Origin: Roseivivax jejudonensis
Lineage (GTDB): Bacteria > Pseudomonadota > Alphaproteobacteria > Rhodobacterales > Rhodobacteraceae
Reading direction: 5' to 3'
DNA length: 64,000 bases
NCBI RefSeq assembly: GCF_900172265.1
Contig: NZ_FWFK01000002.1
Location: forward strand, 585,106-649,105
Of the stretch, positions 33,275 through 44,883 are shown in pieces (positions within the stretch are counted from its first letter, which is position 1; each line of letters starts with the position of its first letter). A model generated the notes under the pieces. The model worked only from the letters and a program-made list of their open reading frames with translations. It was not told the DNA's origin and searched no databases. A program made the translations under genes and the position numbers.

Positions 33275-34413
33275 CACGAATCCGACTCGGCATGGTCGGC
33301 GGCGGCGCCGACGCCTTCATCGGCGGCGTGCACCGGATCGCCAGCCGCCTCGACGGGCATTTCGATCTCGTGGCCGGGGCGCTCAGCTCCACGCCCGAGA
33401 AGGCGAAGAAGAGCGGCGAGGCCCTCGGCCTCGATCCGGACCGGTCCTACGGCAGCTACGACGAAATGGCCGAGGCCGAAGCGGGCCGGTCCGACGGGAT
33501 CGAAGCGGTCAGCATCGTCACGCCGAACCACGTCCACTTCGCGGCGGCAAAGCCTTTTCTGGAGCGCGGTATCCACGTCATCTGCGACAAGCCGCTGACC
33601 GCAACGTTCGACGACGCAGCGGCGATGGAGGCCGCCGTCAAGGACAGCGACGCGCTCTTCGTGCTGACGCACAACTACACCGGCTACCCGATGATCCGGC
33701 AGGCGCGCGCGATGGTCGAGGACGGTGCGCTCGGGACGCTGCGCGTCGTTCAGGCAGAGTATCCGCAGGACTGGATGACCGACGCGGTCGAGACCGAGGG
33801 CGTAAAACAGGCCGAGTGGCGCACAGACCCCGAACGCTCCGGCGCGGGCGGCGCCATCGGCGACATCGGCACCCATGCCTACAACCTCGCCGCCTTCGTG
33901 ACCGGACAGCTGCCCGATCGTCTGGCCGCCGACCTTCACAGCTTCGGAGCGGGCCGCGCGCTCGACGACAACGCGCATATCATGCTGCGCTACGACAGCG
34001 GCGCGCGCGGCATGCTCTGGTGCAGCCAGGTGGCGCCCGGGCGCGAGAACGGGCTGCGGCTGCGCCTCTACGGCGACAAGGGCGCGCTGGAATGGGCGCA
34101 GGAGGATCCGAACTACCTCTGGTTCACGCGGCACGGCGAGCCGTCGCAGCGGATCACCCGGAACGGCGCCGGCGCGACGGAGCCGGCGACATCCGTCAGC
34201 CGGATTCCGCCCGGCCACCCGGAGGGTTACCTCGAAGCCTTCGCCACGCTCTACACCGAAGCGGCCGGTGCCATCCGCGCGGTGCAGCAGGGCCAGTCGC
34301 GCGATGCGGTGATGGGCGCCCTGCCCGGCCTGTCTGACGGGCTCGACGGCATGGCCTTCATCCGCGCCTGCGTCGCCTCGTCGAAGGATGACGCGGCCTG
34401 GGTGACGATATGA
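33271..34413 (+). CDS. Gfo/Idh/MocA-family oxidoreductase
   Basis: This 380-residue NAD(P)-dependent sugar dehydrogenase has an N-terminal Rossmann domain (LGMVGGGADAFIGGVHR), the DKP variant of the EKP catalytic motif in VICDKPLTA, and the GxIGDIGTHAYN motif with its catalytic His. It oxidises a ring or open-chain hydroxyl of a sugar or inositol-like substrate. It overlaps both neighbours by 4 bp within the LacI-controlled operon. Confidence 0.92.
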   Translation: MTRIRLGMVGGGADAFIGGVHRIASRLDGHFDLVAGALSSTPEKAKKSGEALGLDPDRSYGSYDEMAEAEAGRSDGIEAVSIVTPNHVHFAAAKPFLERGIHVICDKPLTATFDDAAAMEAAVKDSDALFVLTHNYTGYPMIRQARAMVEDGALGTLRVVQAEYPQDWMTDAVETEGVKQAEWRTDPERSGAGGAIGDIGTHAYNLAAFVTGQLPDRLAADLHSFGAGRALDDNAHIMLRYDSGARGMLWCSQVAPGRENGLRLRLYGDKGALEWAQEDPNYLWFTRHGEPSQRITRNGAGATEPATSVSRIPPGHPEGYLEAFATLYTEAAGAIRAVQQGQSRDAVMGALPGLSDGLDGMAFIRACVASSKDDAAWVTI

Positions 34414-35921
34414 CCGATGCGCCCGTCCTGAGCCTGCGCGACGTGCGCAAGAGCTTCGGTCCGGTCGAGGTCCTGCACGGCGTCGATCTCGACCTGCGCG
34501 CGGGCGAGGTGCTGGCGCTCATCGGCGAGAACGGCGCGGGCAAGTCCACCACGATGAAGATCCTCGCGGGCTACCAGCCCGCCACGTCCGGACGGATCCT
34601 GCTCGACGGCGAGGAGGTCTCGTTCGGCTCGCTCCACGAGGGCGAGGAAGCCGGGATCGTGATGATACACCAGGAGTTCAACCTCGCCGAGCAACTGACT
34701 GTCGAACAGAACATTTTTCTCGGACGGGAGCTTCACAACGGCTGGTTTCTCGACAAGGCGCGGATGCGCCGGCTGGCGCGCGAGTACCTCGACCGGGTGA
34801 ACTGCACGGTGCACCCCGACACGCGGGTGTCGCAGCTGTCCAACTCGGACAAGCAGATGGTCGAGATCGCCAAGGCGCTCAGCCGCGACGCGCGCGTGCT
34901 GATCATGGACGAACCGACAGCCGTGCTCACGGGCTCGGAAACCGAGACGTTGTTCGAACAGGTTCGCGCGATGAAGGCGGACGGCACGGCCATCCTCTTC
35001 ACCTCGCACAAGCTGGGCGAGGTCGCCGCGATCGCCGACCACGTCACGGTCCTGCGCGACGGCGCCGTGGTGCATGACGGCCGCGCCGCAGACATCGACG
35101 AGGATGGCATGGCCACCGCGATGGTCGGGCGCGACGTCTCCGACCTATACCCCGACAAGGCCGGAGCGCCGGACGATGTGGTGCTGCGCGTCACCGGCCT
35201 CGATGTTCCGGGCCACGCCGAGGGGGTCGGCTTCGAGCTCCGCCGGGGCGAGATCCTTGGCATCGCCGGGCTGATCGGCTCGGGCCGGACCGAGGCGATG
35301 GAGGGTCTCTGCGGATTGCGCCCCGCCCGCGCCGAGCGGATCGAGATCGACGGCGCGAAAATCGACATCCGGCGACCGTCGGACGCGCTCGAACACGGGC
35401 TGTGCTACATGACTGAGGACCGCAAGCTGCGCGGGCTGCTCCTCGACAAGTCGATGCGGGTCAACCTGACGCTGCAATCGCTCGACCAGTTCGGCGGGCT
35501 GATGATCGACCGCGCTGCGGAAGAGCGCGCGCTCGACCGCGCCATCGAGGAATTCGACATCCGTGCCGGCCGACGCGAGATGCGGGTCGGGAACCTGTCC
35601 GGCGGCAACCAGCAGAAACTGCTGCTGGCCAAGGTCATGATGTCCGATCCGTCGATCCTGATCGCCGACGAGCCGACGCGCGGCATCGATATCGGCACCA
35701 AGCAGCAGATCTACGCCTTTCTGCGGACGCTCGCGGCCTCCGGCCGTGCCGTGGTGATGATCTCGTCCGAGATGCAGGAGGTGATCGGCCTCGCCGACCG
35801 CGTGCTGGTGATGCGCCTCGGCCGCGTCTCCGGCACGCTGTCGGGCGACGAGATCACGGAAGACGCCATCGTGCGCCTCGCCATGGGCGTCGGCGCCGGC
35901 GACAGCGAGAGGGCCGCCTGA
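34410..35921 (+). CDS. CUT2 sugar ABC importer, ATP-binding protein (system 2)
   Basis: This 503-residue tandem ATPase has GENGAGKSTT, LSNSDKQMVEIAKAL and VLIMDEPTAVL in the first domain. The second has GLIGSGRTE (degenerate, as usual for CUT2), NLSGGNQQK and ILIADEPTRGIDIG. It energises the system with the permease and binding protein that follow. It shares only family-level resemblance with the ATPase at 14970-16475, so the two importers are distinct systems. Confidence 0.94.
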   Translation: MTDAPVLSLRDVRKSFGPVEVLHGVDLDLRAGEVLALIGENGAGKSTTMKILAGYQPATSGRILLDGEEVSFGSLHEGEEAGIVMIHQEFNLAEQLTVEQNIFLGRELHNGWFLDKARMRRLAREYLDRVNCTVHPDTRVSQLSNSDKQMVEIAKALSRDARVLIMDEPTAVLTGSETETLFEQVRAMKADGTAILFTSHKLGEVAAIADHVTVLRDGAVVHDGRAADIDEDGMATAMVGRDVSDLYPDKAGAPDDVVLRVTGLDVPGHAEGVGFELRRGEILGIAGLIGSGRTEAMEGLCGLRPARAERIEIDGAKIDIRRPSDALEHGLCYMTEDRKLRGLLLDKSMRVNLTLQSLDQFGGLMIDRAAEERALDRAIEEFDIRAGRREMRVGNLSGGNQQKLLLAKVMMSDPSILIADEPTRGIDIGTKQQIYAFLRTLAASGRAVVMISSEMQEVIGLADRVLVMRLGRVSGTLSGDEITEDAIVRLAMGVGAGDSERAA

Positions 35922-36919
35922 TGACCTCGGAAACCACCAATTCCCCGATGCGCCGCGCCCTGCCGTCGATGAGCGTGCTCGGCCCGGTCCTCGCACTGAT
36001 CGTCCTGGTCGTGATCGGCGCGTCGCTCAACGCGAACTTCCTCGGCACGGCGAACATCACCAACGTGCTTGCACGGTCCGCCTTCATCGGGATCATCGCC
36101 GTCGGCATGACCTTCGTCATCACCGCCGGCGGGCTCGATCTGTCGGTCGGGTCGATGGCGGCCTTCATCGCCGGGCTGATGATCCTCGTGATGAACGCCG
36201 CCCTGCCATCGCTCGGCGTGGGCGTTCCGATCATCCTTCTGGGAATGGCTGTCGCGCTGCTCGCCGGGCTCGTGGCGGGGCTCCTGAACGGCTTTCTCAT
36301 CACCACGCTCGGGATCGAGGCGTTCATCGTGACGCTTGGGTCGATGGGCATCTATCGCAGCCTCGTCACGTGGCTCGCCGACGGCGGCACGCTGTCGCTC
36401 GATTTCGAACTGCGGACCTTCTATCGCCCGGTCTATTTCGACGGCATCCTCGGAATCTCGTGGCCGATCATCGTCTTCGCGATTGTCGTGATCGTGGGCG
36501 AGCTCCTGATGAGCCGCGCGAAGTTCGGCCGGCACTGCGCTGCCATCGGGTCGAACGAGAGCGTGGCGCACTACTCCAACGTCGACGTGAACCGGACGCG
36601 CCTGCTGACCTACGCGATGCTGGGCCTGCTCGTGGGCGTCGCCACGATCATGTACGTGCCGCGGTTGGGGTCGGCGTCGGCGTCCACGGGCCTGCTGTGG
36701 GAGCTCGAGGCGATCGCCGCCGTCATCATCGGGGGCACCGTTCTCAAGGGCGGCTTCGGGCGCGTCTGGGGCACTGTCATCGGCGTCCTGATCCTGAGCC
36801 TGATCGACAACATCCTGAACCTGACCGACCTCGTCTCGCCGTACCTGAACGGCGCGATCCAGGGGGTCATCATCATTCTCGCGGTCATTCTGCAGCGGGA
36901 AGCCAAGGCCAAGGGCTGA
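35921..36919 (+). CDS. CUT2 sugar ABC importer, permease (system 2)
   Basis: This 332-residue RbsC-family permease has about nine hydrophobic segments and the signature GIIAVGMTFVITAGGLDLSVG near residue 62. The loop ITTLGIEAFIVTLGSMGIYR is conserved. Only one permease is encoded, so it should act as a homodimer, unlike system 1. It shares one base with the upstream stop codon (TGATG). Confidence 0.93.
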   Translation: MTSETTNSPMRRALPSMSVLGPVLALIVLVVIGASLNANFLGTANITNVLARSAFIGIIAVGMTFVITAGGLDLSVGSMAAFIAGLMILVMNAALPSLGVGVPIILLGMAVALLAGLVAGLLNGFLITTLGIEAFIVTLGSMGIYRSLVTWLADGGTLSLDFELRTFYRPVYFDGILGISWPIIVFAIVVIVGELLMSRAKFGRHCAAIGSNESVAHYSNVDVNRTRLLTYAMLGLLVGVATIMYVPRLGSASASTGLLWELEAIAAVIIGGTVLKGGFGRVWGTVIGVLILSLIDNILNLTDLVSPYLNGAIQGVIIILAVILQREAKAKG

Positions 36920-36954
36920 CGGCCCGGCCGACCGAAAAGAGGGAGGAAAACGCA

Positions 36955-37905
36955 ATGAGTTACATGAAGACGGCGCTGATGGGCTGCACCATGCTGGCGA
37001 TGTCCGGCGCAGCCTGGGCCCAGGACGAGACCACCGTGATCGGCGTGTCGATCCCGGCCGCCACGCACGGCTGGGCGGGCGGCATGAACTTCCACGCGCA
37101 AGAGACCGTCGAGCGGCTCGAGGAGACGTATCCCGAGCTCGACTTCGTGCTCACCGCGGCGTCGGATGCCGGCGCGCAGGTCAACGACATCGAGGACATG
37201 GTCGCCACGCGCGGCATCGACGCGCTGGTGGTCCTGCCCTTTGAGTCCGACCCGCTGACCCCGCCGATCCAGTCCGTCGCCGAGAGCGGCACGTGGGTCA
37301 CGGTCGTCGACCGCGGGCTATCGGTCGAGGGGATCGAGGATCTGTACGTGGCGGGCGACAACCCGGGCTTCGGCCGGGTGGCTGGCGAATACATGGCCGA
37401 GCAGATGCCGGACGGCGGCGACATCGTCGTCCTGCGCGGCATCCCGACGACCATCGACAACGAGCGGGTCGCGGGCTTCGAAGAGGCGATCGAGGGCTCG
37501 GGCATCAACATCATCGACATGGAGCACGGCAACTGGAACCGTGACGACAGCTTCAACGTGATGCAGGACTTCCTGCAGAAGCACGACCAGATCGATGCCG
37601 TCTGGGCCTCGGACGACGACATGGCCGTCGGCGTGCTCGCCGCGATCGAGGCCGCTGGCCGCGAGGACATCCAGTTCGTGCTCGGCGGGGCCGGCATGAA
37701 GGAGATGGTCCAGCGCGTGATGGAGGGCGACGACATGATCCCCGCCGACGTGACGTATCCGCCCGCGATGATCGCCACCGCGATCGAGATGACCGCGGTC
37801 GGCCTCGTGTCGAACGCGCCGGTGTCGGGGACGTTCACCATCGGCTCGGTCCTCATCACCGAAGAGAACGCGGAGCAGTACTACTACCCCGACAGCCCGT
37901 TCTGA
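36955..37905 (+). CDS. CUT2 sugar ABC importer, solute-binding protein (system 2)
   Basis: This 316-residue periplasmic binding protein has a signal peptide ending near GAAWAQ-DE (residues 1-22), then VIGVSIPAATHGWAGGM and the ASDDDMAVGVLAAIEAAGR helix typical of RbsB-type proteins. It delivers substrate to the system-2 permease. Start ATG 36955 follows GGGAGGAAAA. It is the last gene of the LacI operon and is followed by a strong intrinsic terminator. Confidence 0.94.
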   Translation: MSYMKTALMGCTMLAMSGAAWAQDETTVIGVSIPAATHGWAGGMNFHAQETVERLEETYPELDFVLTAASDAGAQVNDIEDMVATRGIDALVVLPFESDPLTPPIQSVAESGTWVTVVDRGLSVEGIEDLYVAGDNPGFGRVAGEYMAEQMPDGGDIVVLRGIPTTIDNERVAGFEEAIEGSGINIIDMEHGNWNRDDSFNVMQDFLQKHDQIDAVWASDDDMAVGVLAAIEAAGREDIQFVLGGAGMKEMVQRVMEGDDMIPADVTYPPAMIATAIEMTAVGLVSNAPVSGTFTIGSVLITEENAEQYYYPDSPF

Positions 37906-37945
37906 TCGGAGGTCCGCTCCTGGCACTTCGGTGCCGCGACAATCG

Positions 37946-37972
37946 CCGCCCGCCGGTCCCTCCGGCGGGCGG
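37946..37972 (+). terminator. Intrinsic terminator of the LacI-controlled operon
   Basis: CCGCCCGCCGG and CCGGCGGGCGG form a perfect 11-bp stem around a TCCCT loop, followed by TTTGCGTTT. It lies 40 bp after the binding-protein stop codon. Confidence 0.85.
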
Positions 37973-38141
37973 TTTGCGTTTGCCGACCCACAGCGGATGC
38001 TTCGGGGCACTGGAGATGGCGCTGCTCCGGCTCTCGAACCCGCCCCCTCCAGCGTGATGCGCGCGGCATCGGTGTGGCCGGAAGATCGCCGGGCAAGTCA
38101 ACGAACGGGGCGGCAGAGGCCACCGCCCCAACGCCCTCTGA

Positions 38142-40277
38142 CTACAGATCGAGGCTCACTTCCTGCCCCGCCACGTGGCGCAGCCACCAATCGTGCGGGA
38201 GCACCGGGTTGCCGTCGCGGCCGATCACCGAAATCGACGGACAGCTTCCGCCTTCGCCGGAGAGCGTAACGTAGTCCCCGTCGAACGACTTGAACGTTGT
38301 CTCAATCGACTCGCCGTAGCTCGGCGCCTGTTCCATGAGAATACCGAGCGCCACGCGTTCGCCCATCCGCAGGCTGTCGTAGTAATCGGAGTAGTAATGC
38401 ACGCCGGCCATGTTGCGGCCGATAGAGATGTTCGCGGCGAGCTTGTCCAGTTCGCCCTGGATCGTCAGCTTTTTCTTGAACTTCGGTGATTTGCGCAGGG
38501 CCGAACCATCGTCGTTCGGTTCGTAGATGATCGGCGTGCCGTCGGGTAGGCACAGGCCCCGCTCCTCGCCGCTGTCGCAATCCTCGAACATCTCGAAGAA
38601 CGCCTTGAGCATGGTCACGCAGCCGCCCGCGACCGTGGCATGCCCCGCGCCGTAGGCCGGGTGCATCGGCGAGCCTTCGGGGAAGGCCATGGGCAGCAGC
38701 AGGTTGCATCGCGCGAAGGCGTCGCGGTCCACGCCGTCAGGCAGGCAGGACGCGCCGTCGCAGCGCACGTTGCGCATGTCTCGCATCTCGTTCTGCTTGG
38801 AATTGTGAGCGCGGATCGCGTCGAGCAGCGGATCGGGGATTTCGCCGAGCGACTTGCGGAAGGCTTCTGTCGTGCAGCCGAGCTTGTCCTCGTCCATACA
38901 CAGCAGGCTGAACCGTCCGCCGATCGCCTCGGGCCGCGCCCGCCGGTGGTAGTTGAACTTTTGCCGCCGGACTGCCTTCAGGCAGCGCGTGGCCACCTCG
39001 CAGACGAGGCTGAGTATGTGCGGGCCGCCGAAGGTCGCGAACGCGTCACGCCGGCCCGAGGGGCTGACTTCCGGGAAGCCCTTGGATGCGGGAACCCCGA
39101 GCGACAGCATGATCAGGCAGGCGTTGAGATACGCCTCGTAGAGCGCGTCGAAATGCACGTAGGTCGCAAGGTCGCGCGGCGTGGTGATGAACCGGCGCGT
39201 ATCCTCGAACTGGTCCGCGCCCTTGAAGTTCGCGCCATTCTGGACATCGAGCCACGAACACCAATCGGTCATGTAATCGAGGCAGTTCTTGTGCGTCAGC
39301 GTCCGCTGGTCGATGGCGAGAGAGCCGTAGGGAATGAATCCGTCCTGCAGGTCCCAGCTGGCATCGAGGGCGGGAAAGCTGGATTTTCCGTTGGAGCCGC
39401 ACGCCAGCGACGTCGCACCGATCAGCATGAACTGCGACACGTAAGGGCCTTCATGCGCGCCCTTGGTCGAGCCGCGGAAGGCGTTGACCGCCGTCAGCTG
39501 TCCATTCGGCGACAGCGTGCGCCCCCATCGCCGGTTGCGTTCAAAGCGGTTGAGCCCGCTGCCGTCGACATTGTGCGGCGTGGAGGAACAGACGTCCTTG
39601 CCGGAGAAGAACGGCATTTTGTTCAGCAGATCGACGATCTGGCCTGCGTTCAGTTCGGCCTCTCCGGGATCCTTGGCCGATGGACAGAGCTTCTTGCCCT
39701 CGCCCGCGCAGATCGTGGCGAAGGGCACGTCACGCAGGATCGCGAGCGCGTAGACCTCGGCCATCTCCGCGGCGAGTTCGGACGAGCCGACGCGCGGCGC
39801 AGGGGCCATCCCGACCGATCCCGCATCCGGCCCCTGAAGCTCGTAGACATGTCCCGCGCGGGGGCTTTCCCAGCCGCGCCACGGCACCTTCTCCTCGCCG
39901 TGGCAGGTCACCTTTTCGGGGCAGTGAAAGCCCTCTCCGGTCTCCTCGAACACATCGGCGGCGGAGATCACGTGCTTTTCGAACAGCGCAGAATCCGGCG
40001 CGTTGATCGCCTCGACGAACAGCCGGTAGTGTTCCGGATCCTCGAGCAGGCCACAGGAATCGTGCTTCAGACCCTTGGTGAAGTTCACTGGGTGGCGAGC
40101 GCCGACCTCTTCGCCTTTCTTGCCCTTGCGCGGGCCATGATCGGCCTCCTCCCCGTTGGCGCGGGTCAGGGCTTGCGGGTTCAGTCGGGCAATCTCGGTC
40201 GCCAGGTCACGGTAGGACTTCGCATGCTGGGCGCGCTCTGATCCGGCGGGCACAGGCTCGGCAAGCGGTAGCTTCAT
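38142..40277 (-). CDS. Vanadium-dependent haloperoxidase
   Basis: This 711-residue protein of the PAP2/vanadate haloperoxidase superfamily resembles the long algal and bacterial bromoperoxidases. The vanadate pocket is visible in order: Lys and Arg in KFNYHRRARPEAIGG, Gly-His in PMHPAYGAGHATVAGG, and Arg and His in SIGRNMAGVHYYSDYY. The position before Gly-His is Ala where many relatives have Ser. It would oxidise halides with hydrogen peroxide. No Sec, Tat or membrane segment is seen, yet about twenty Cys are present. Start ATG 40277 follows TGGAGT. It stands alone, with no obvious biosynthetic partner. Confidence 0.88.
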   Translation of the reverse strand: MKLPLAEPVPAGSERAQHAKSYRDLATEIARLNPQALTRANGEEADHGPRKGKKGEEVGARHPVNFTKGLKHDSCGLLEDPEHYRLFVEAINAPDSALFEKHVISAADVFEETGEGFHCPEKVTCHGEEKVPWRGWESPRAGHVYELQGPDAGSVGMAPAPRVGSSELAAEMAEVYALAILRDVPFATICAGEGKKLCPSAKDPGEAELNAGQIVDLLNKMPFFSGKDVCSSTPHNVDGSGLNRFERNRRWGRTLSPNGQLTAVNAFRGSTKGAHEGPYVSQFMLIGATSLACGSNGKSSFPALDASWDLQDGFIPYGSLAIDQRTLTHKNCLDYMTDWCSWLDVQNGANFKGADQFEDTRRFITTPRDLATYVHFDALYEAYLNACLIMLSLGVPASKGFPEVSPSGRRDAFATFGGPHILSLVCEVATRCLKAVRRQKFNYHRRARPEAIGGRFSLLCMDEDKLGCTTEAFRKSLGEIPDPLLDAIRAHNSKQNEMRDMRNVRCDGASCLPDGVDRDAFARCNLLLPMAFPEGSPMHPAYGAGHATVAGGCVTMLKAFFEMFEDCDSGEERGLCLPDGTPIIYEPNDDGSALRKSPKFKKKLTIQGELDKLAANISIGRNMAGVHYYSDYYDSLRMGERVALGILMEQAPSYGESIETTFKSFDGDYVTLSGEGGSCPSISVIGRDGNPVLPHDWWLRHVAGQEVSLDL

Positions 40278-40612
40278 CGGAATGACTCCAGAAAAATGAA
40301 TTTTGGTCCCGTACGCGAGGTCAGCCGCGCACGGGTCGGGTCGTCGGGACGTTGAAATTGCGCGGCTGCAGGGGCGCTGAAATGAGGCGCCGCGCGAGAT
40401 AATAATGGATGATGAACTACCAATGGTTGCACGTCAATCGCCCATGGCGGTAGCGCGCGGATAGGCAGAATTCCACCGAAACCAGGCGCGCGGTCTTGAG
40501 ACGCATACCGGTGCGGCCGGGCGGTCGAGAGACAGGAGGGATGAAGCGGCCCGCCGCAGCGCGGCCCATGTCACCGCCCGGATCGGCCAGAGGACAGCGT
40601 GCGCGGCTCCCT
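40278..40612. other. Gene-free stretch between haloperoxidase and helicase
   Basis: About 335 bp contain the haloperoxidase promoter region (an AT-rich patch near 40400-40430) and the sequence downstream of the helicase gene. Open frames here are antisense artefacts. I saw no clear operator or hairpin. Confidence 0.5.
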
Positions 40613-42658
40613 CTACTCCAACCACATGTTGCGCATCTGCGCCGCGACGTCGATGGGCGCCGGTGCGGACCGCGTCGCGCGCCCCGATTGCAGCGGCGAC
40701 CAGTGCGTCACCTCGAAGCGGTCGAGGATCGTCTTCGGAATGAAGCGTGACCGGAGCGCGTAGACGTGCCGGTCGCCGTTCCGTGTCTGGTTGGTGACGT
40801 AAAACCGCTGCGGCACGCCGAGGGACAGCCGGTCCTTGGCCCGGGTCATCGCGACGTAGAGAAGCCGGCGCTCCTCCTCGATCTCGTCGGTTGTGCCCGT
40901 GCCGAGATCCGAGGGAATGCAGCCATCGACGCAATTCAGGACGTGGACCGACCGCCATTCCTGCCCCTTGGCAGAGTGGATCGTCGACAGGATCAGGTAG
41001 TCTTCGTCCTTGAGCGGGACGCCGGCCTGATCGCTGGTCGCATCCGGGGGATCGAGCGTGAGCTCGGTCAGGAACGCCTGCGCCGAGGCATACCCGGTCG
41101 CGATCTGTTCAAGCTGCGCGAGGTCGGCGCGCCTTGCCTCGGCATCCTCGTGGATGCGATCCAGGTGCGGCTCATACCAGACGCGGGCGAGGTTCAGCGC
41201 GGCGGGCCACGGTGCGTCCGTCGCCATGGCATCGACGAACGCCGGCCAATCGGACCCCGCGCGCGGCGGCGGCGCGGCTTCTCGCAGCCCTGTCCTCGGA
41301 TCGGCGGACAGCTCCAGAGCGTCCAGAACCTGTCCCGCGGCCTTGGGTCCGACGCCGGGGATCAGCTGCAACACGCGAAAGCCCGCGACCCGATCGCGGG
41401 GGTTCTGGCCGAAGCGCAGGAAGGCGAGCAGATCCTTTACGTGCGCGCTGTCGAGGAACTTGAGCCCACCGAACTTGACGTAGGGCACGTTGCGGCGGAC
41501 GAGTTCGGCTTCGAGCTGCGCCGCATGGCTGGAGGTGCGGAAGAGTACGGCCTGCTCCTTCAGCGGCGTGCCGGTTTCACGATCCTCCAGCACGCTGTCG
41601 ACGATGTGCCGGGCTTGGTCACCCTCGGTGGCGTAGGTCACGAGGCGCGGCCTGTCGGTCGACACCCGTTCGGTCCACAGATCCTTGGTGAACCGCTCCC
41701 GCGCCTCGCCGATCACTCCGTTCGCGGCGGCAAGGATCGGCTGGGTCGAGCGGTAGTTCCGCTCCAGCGTGATGATGTCCGCCGGTGGCGAGAAGCTGGC
41801 CGGGAAGTCGAGGATGTTGCGCACCGTGGCCGCGCGGAAGGCATAGATCGACTGTGCGTCGTCGCCGACGACAGTGAGCCCGCGCCCGTCGGGCGCAAGC
41901 GCCATCAAGACGCGCGCCTGCAAACGGTTGGTGTCCTGGTATTCGTCGATGAGCACATGATCCCACGCCGTACGGACATGCGCCGCGAAATCCGGGTGCG
42001 CCATGACCTGGGCCCAGGCCAGCAGCAGGTCGTCGTAGTCGAGAACGTTCTGCTCCTGCTTGGCCGTCACGTAGGCCCCGAAGAGCTGTTTCAGTTCGGC
42101 CTCCCACGCCGCCGCCCACGGGAAATGATCCTGCAGCACGTCCCGAAGCGCGGCCTCGGAGTTGACGGTGCGCGAGTAGATCGCAAGGCAGGTTGCCTTC
42201 GTCGGAAAGCGGGTCTTGGTCCCCGAGAAGCCGAGCCCGTGCCGGCAGAGATTCATCAGGTCGGCGCTGTCCTCCCGGTCATGGATCGAGAAATCGGGGT
42301 TCAGCCCGATGGCGGCGGCGTTCTCGCGCAGGATCCGCGCGCCGATCCCGTGAAAGGTGCCGGACCAGACCAGCGCCTCGGCCGCGATGCCCGTGCCGAG
42401 GGCCCGCGTCGTGATCCGCTCGACCCGGCGGGCCAGTTCCGTCGCCGCACGTCGCGAGAAAGTCATCAGAAGGATGCGCCTTGGATCTGCCCCGCCGACG
42501 ATCAAGTGCGCGACCCTGTGCGCCAGCGTGTTCGTCTTGCCCGATCCTGCGCCCGCAATGACGAGAAGCGGCGGCGCCGGCGCGGCGCCGTCCGCGCCGA
42601 ACTCCACCGCCCTGCGTTGCTGGTCGTTCAGCGTGTCCAGGTAATCCGCGGTCGTCAT
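40613..42658 (-). CDS. UvrD/Rep-family (SF1) DNA helicase
   Basis: This 681-residue ATP-dependent 3'-5' helicase has the Q motif LNDQQRRAVEF, Walker A VIAGAGSGKTNTLAHR, motif Ia (LLMTFSRRAATELARR), motif II DEYQDTN, motif III (VVGDDAQSIYAFRAA), motif IV (LERNYRS), motif V ILSTIHSAKGQEW and motif VI (RRLLYVAMTRAKDRL). All core motifs are intact. It likely acts in repair or replication restart alongside the housekeeping UvrD. I start at ATG 42658 (MTTADYLDTL), preceded by GGGGCAGGG; a TTG at 42688 would add ten residues. Confidence 0.92.
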   Translation of the reverse strand: MTTADYLDTLNDQQRRAVEFGADGAAPAPPLLVIAGAGSGKTNTLAHRVAHLIVGGADPRRILLMTFSRRAATELARRVERITTRALGTGIAAEALVWSGTFHGIGARILRENAAAIGLNPDFSIHDREDSADLMNLCRHGLGFSGTKTRFPTKATCLAIYSRTVNSEAALRDVLQDHFPWAAAWEAELKQLFGAYVTAKQEQNVLDYDDLLLAWAQVMAHPDFAAHVRTAWDHVLIDEYQDTNRLQARVLMALAPDGRGLTVVGDDAQSIYAFRAATVRNILDFPASFSPPADIITLERNYRSTQPILAAANGVIGEARERFTKDLWTERVSTDRPRLVTYATEGDQARHIVDSVLEDRETGTPLKEQAVLFRTSSHAAQLEAELVRRNVPYVKFGGLKFLDSAHVKDLLAFLRFGQNPRDRVAGFRVLQLIPGVGPKAAGQVLDALELSADPRTGLREAAPPPRAGSDWPAFVDAMATDAPWPAALNLARVWYEPHLDRIHEDAEARRADLAQLEQIATGYASAQAFLTELTLDPPDATSDQAGVPLKDEDYLILSTIHSAKGQEWRSVHVLNCVDGCIPSDLGTGTTDEIEEERRLLYVAMTRAKDRLSLGVPQRFYVTNQTRNGDRHVYALRSRFIPKTILDRFEVTHWSPLQSGRATRSAPAPIDVAAQMRNMWLE

Positions 42659-42817
42659 GCCCTGCCCCGTGTCGCACCTTTTGGCCAACCTTAACCAAAT
42701 CAGAACATATTGGGAACATCGATGGTTGCGAATGACGGTGCCGGGTGCAGTCCGCCGCGAGGCAACGCGCAGACCCGACGCGGTCCGATCTTCATCCGCG
42801 GCCCGGGATCGGGCGCC

Positions 42818-44689
<1,872 letters not shown>

Positions 44690-44715
44690 CCGCGCCGCGC
44701 GGCCCAGCGAGATCT

Positions 44716-44738
44716 CGTAAATTACGGAATATCGTAAT
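44716..44738. promoter_or_regulatory. Overlapping CGTAA palindromes in the cyn promoter region
   Basis: CGTAAATTACG (44716-44726) and ATTACG-N6-CGTAAT (44721-44738) are two perfect, overlapping inverted repeats, giving three alternating half-sites. They lie 27 bp from the regulator start and about 145 bp before the importer operon, the expected place for binding by the Fis-type regulator (autoregulation and activation). Confidence 0.6.
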
Positions 44739-44883
44739 ACCTCCGCCCGCCCAAATCAGATCAAGTCATTGATAAGTAATATATTTAATATCCTGCATCA
44801 ATTTCAGGCACCGGCTTCCGCTGCGGCGCGGCAGAGGCACATGATTGTGTGAAAGGCACACAAACCATCACAGGGGGAACGTC

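Noticed and set aside
40434..40958. Minus-strand frame between haloperoxidase and helicase genes
   Set aside because: Overlaps the helicase C-terminus in another frame; no domain and a composition typical of shadow frames.
44804..44822. Possible sigma-54 promoter (GGCACC...GCTGC) before the cyanate importer
   Set aside because: The spacing between the GG and GC elements is 11 rather than the required 10 bases, and the neighbouring activator lacks GAFTGA.
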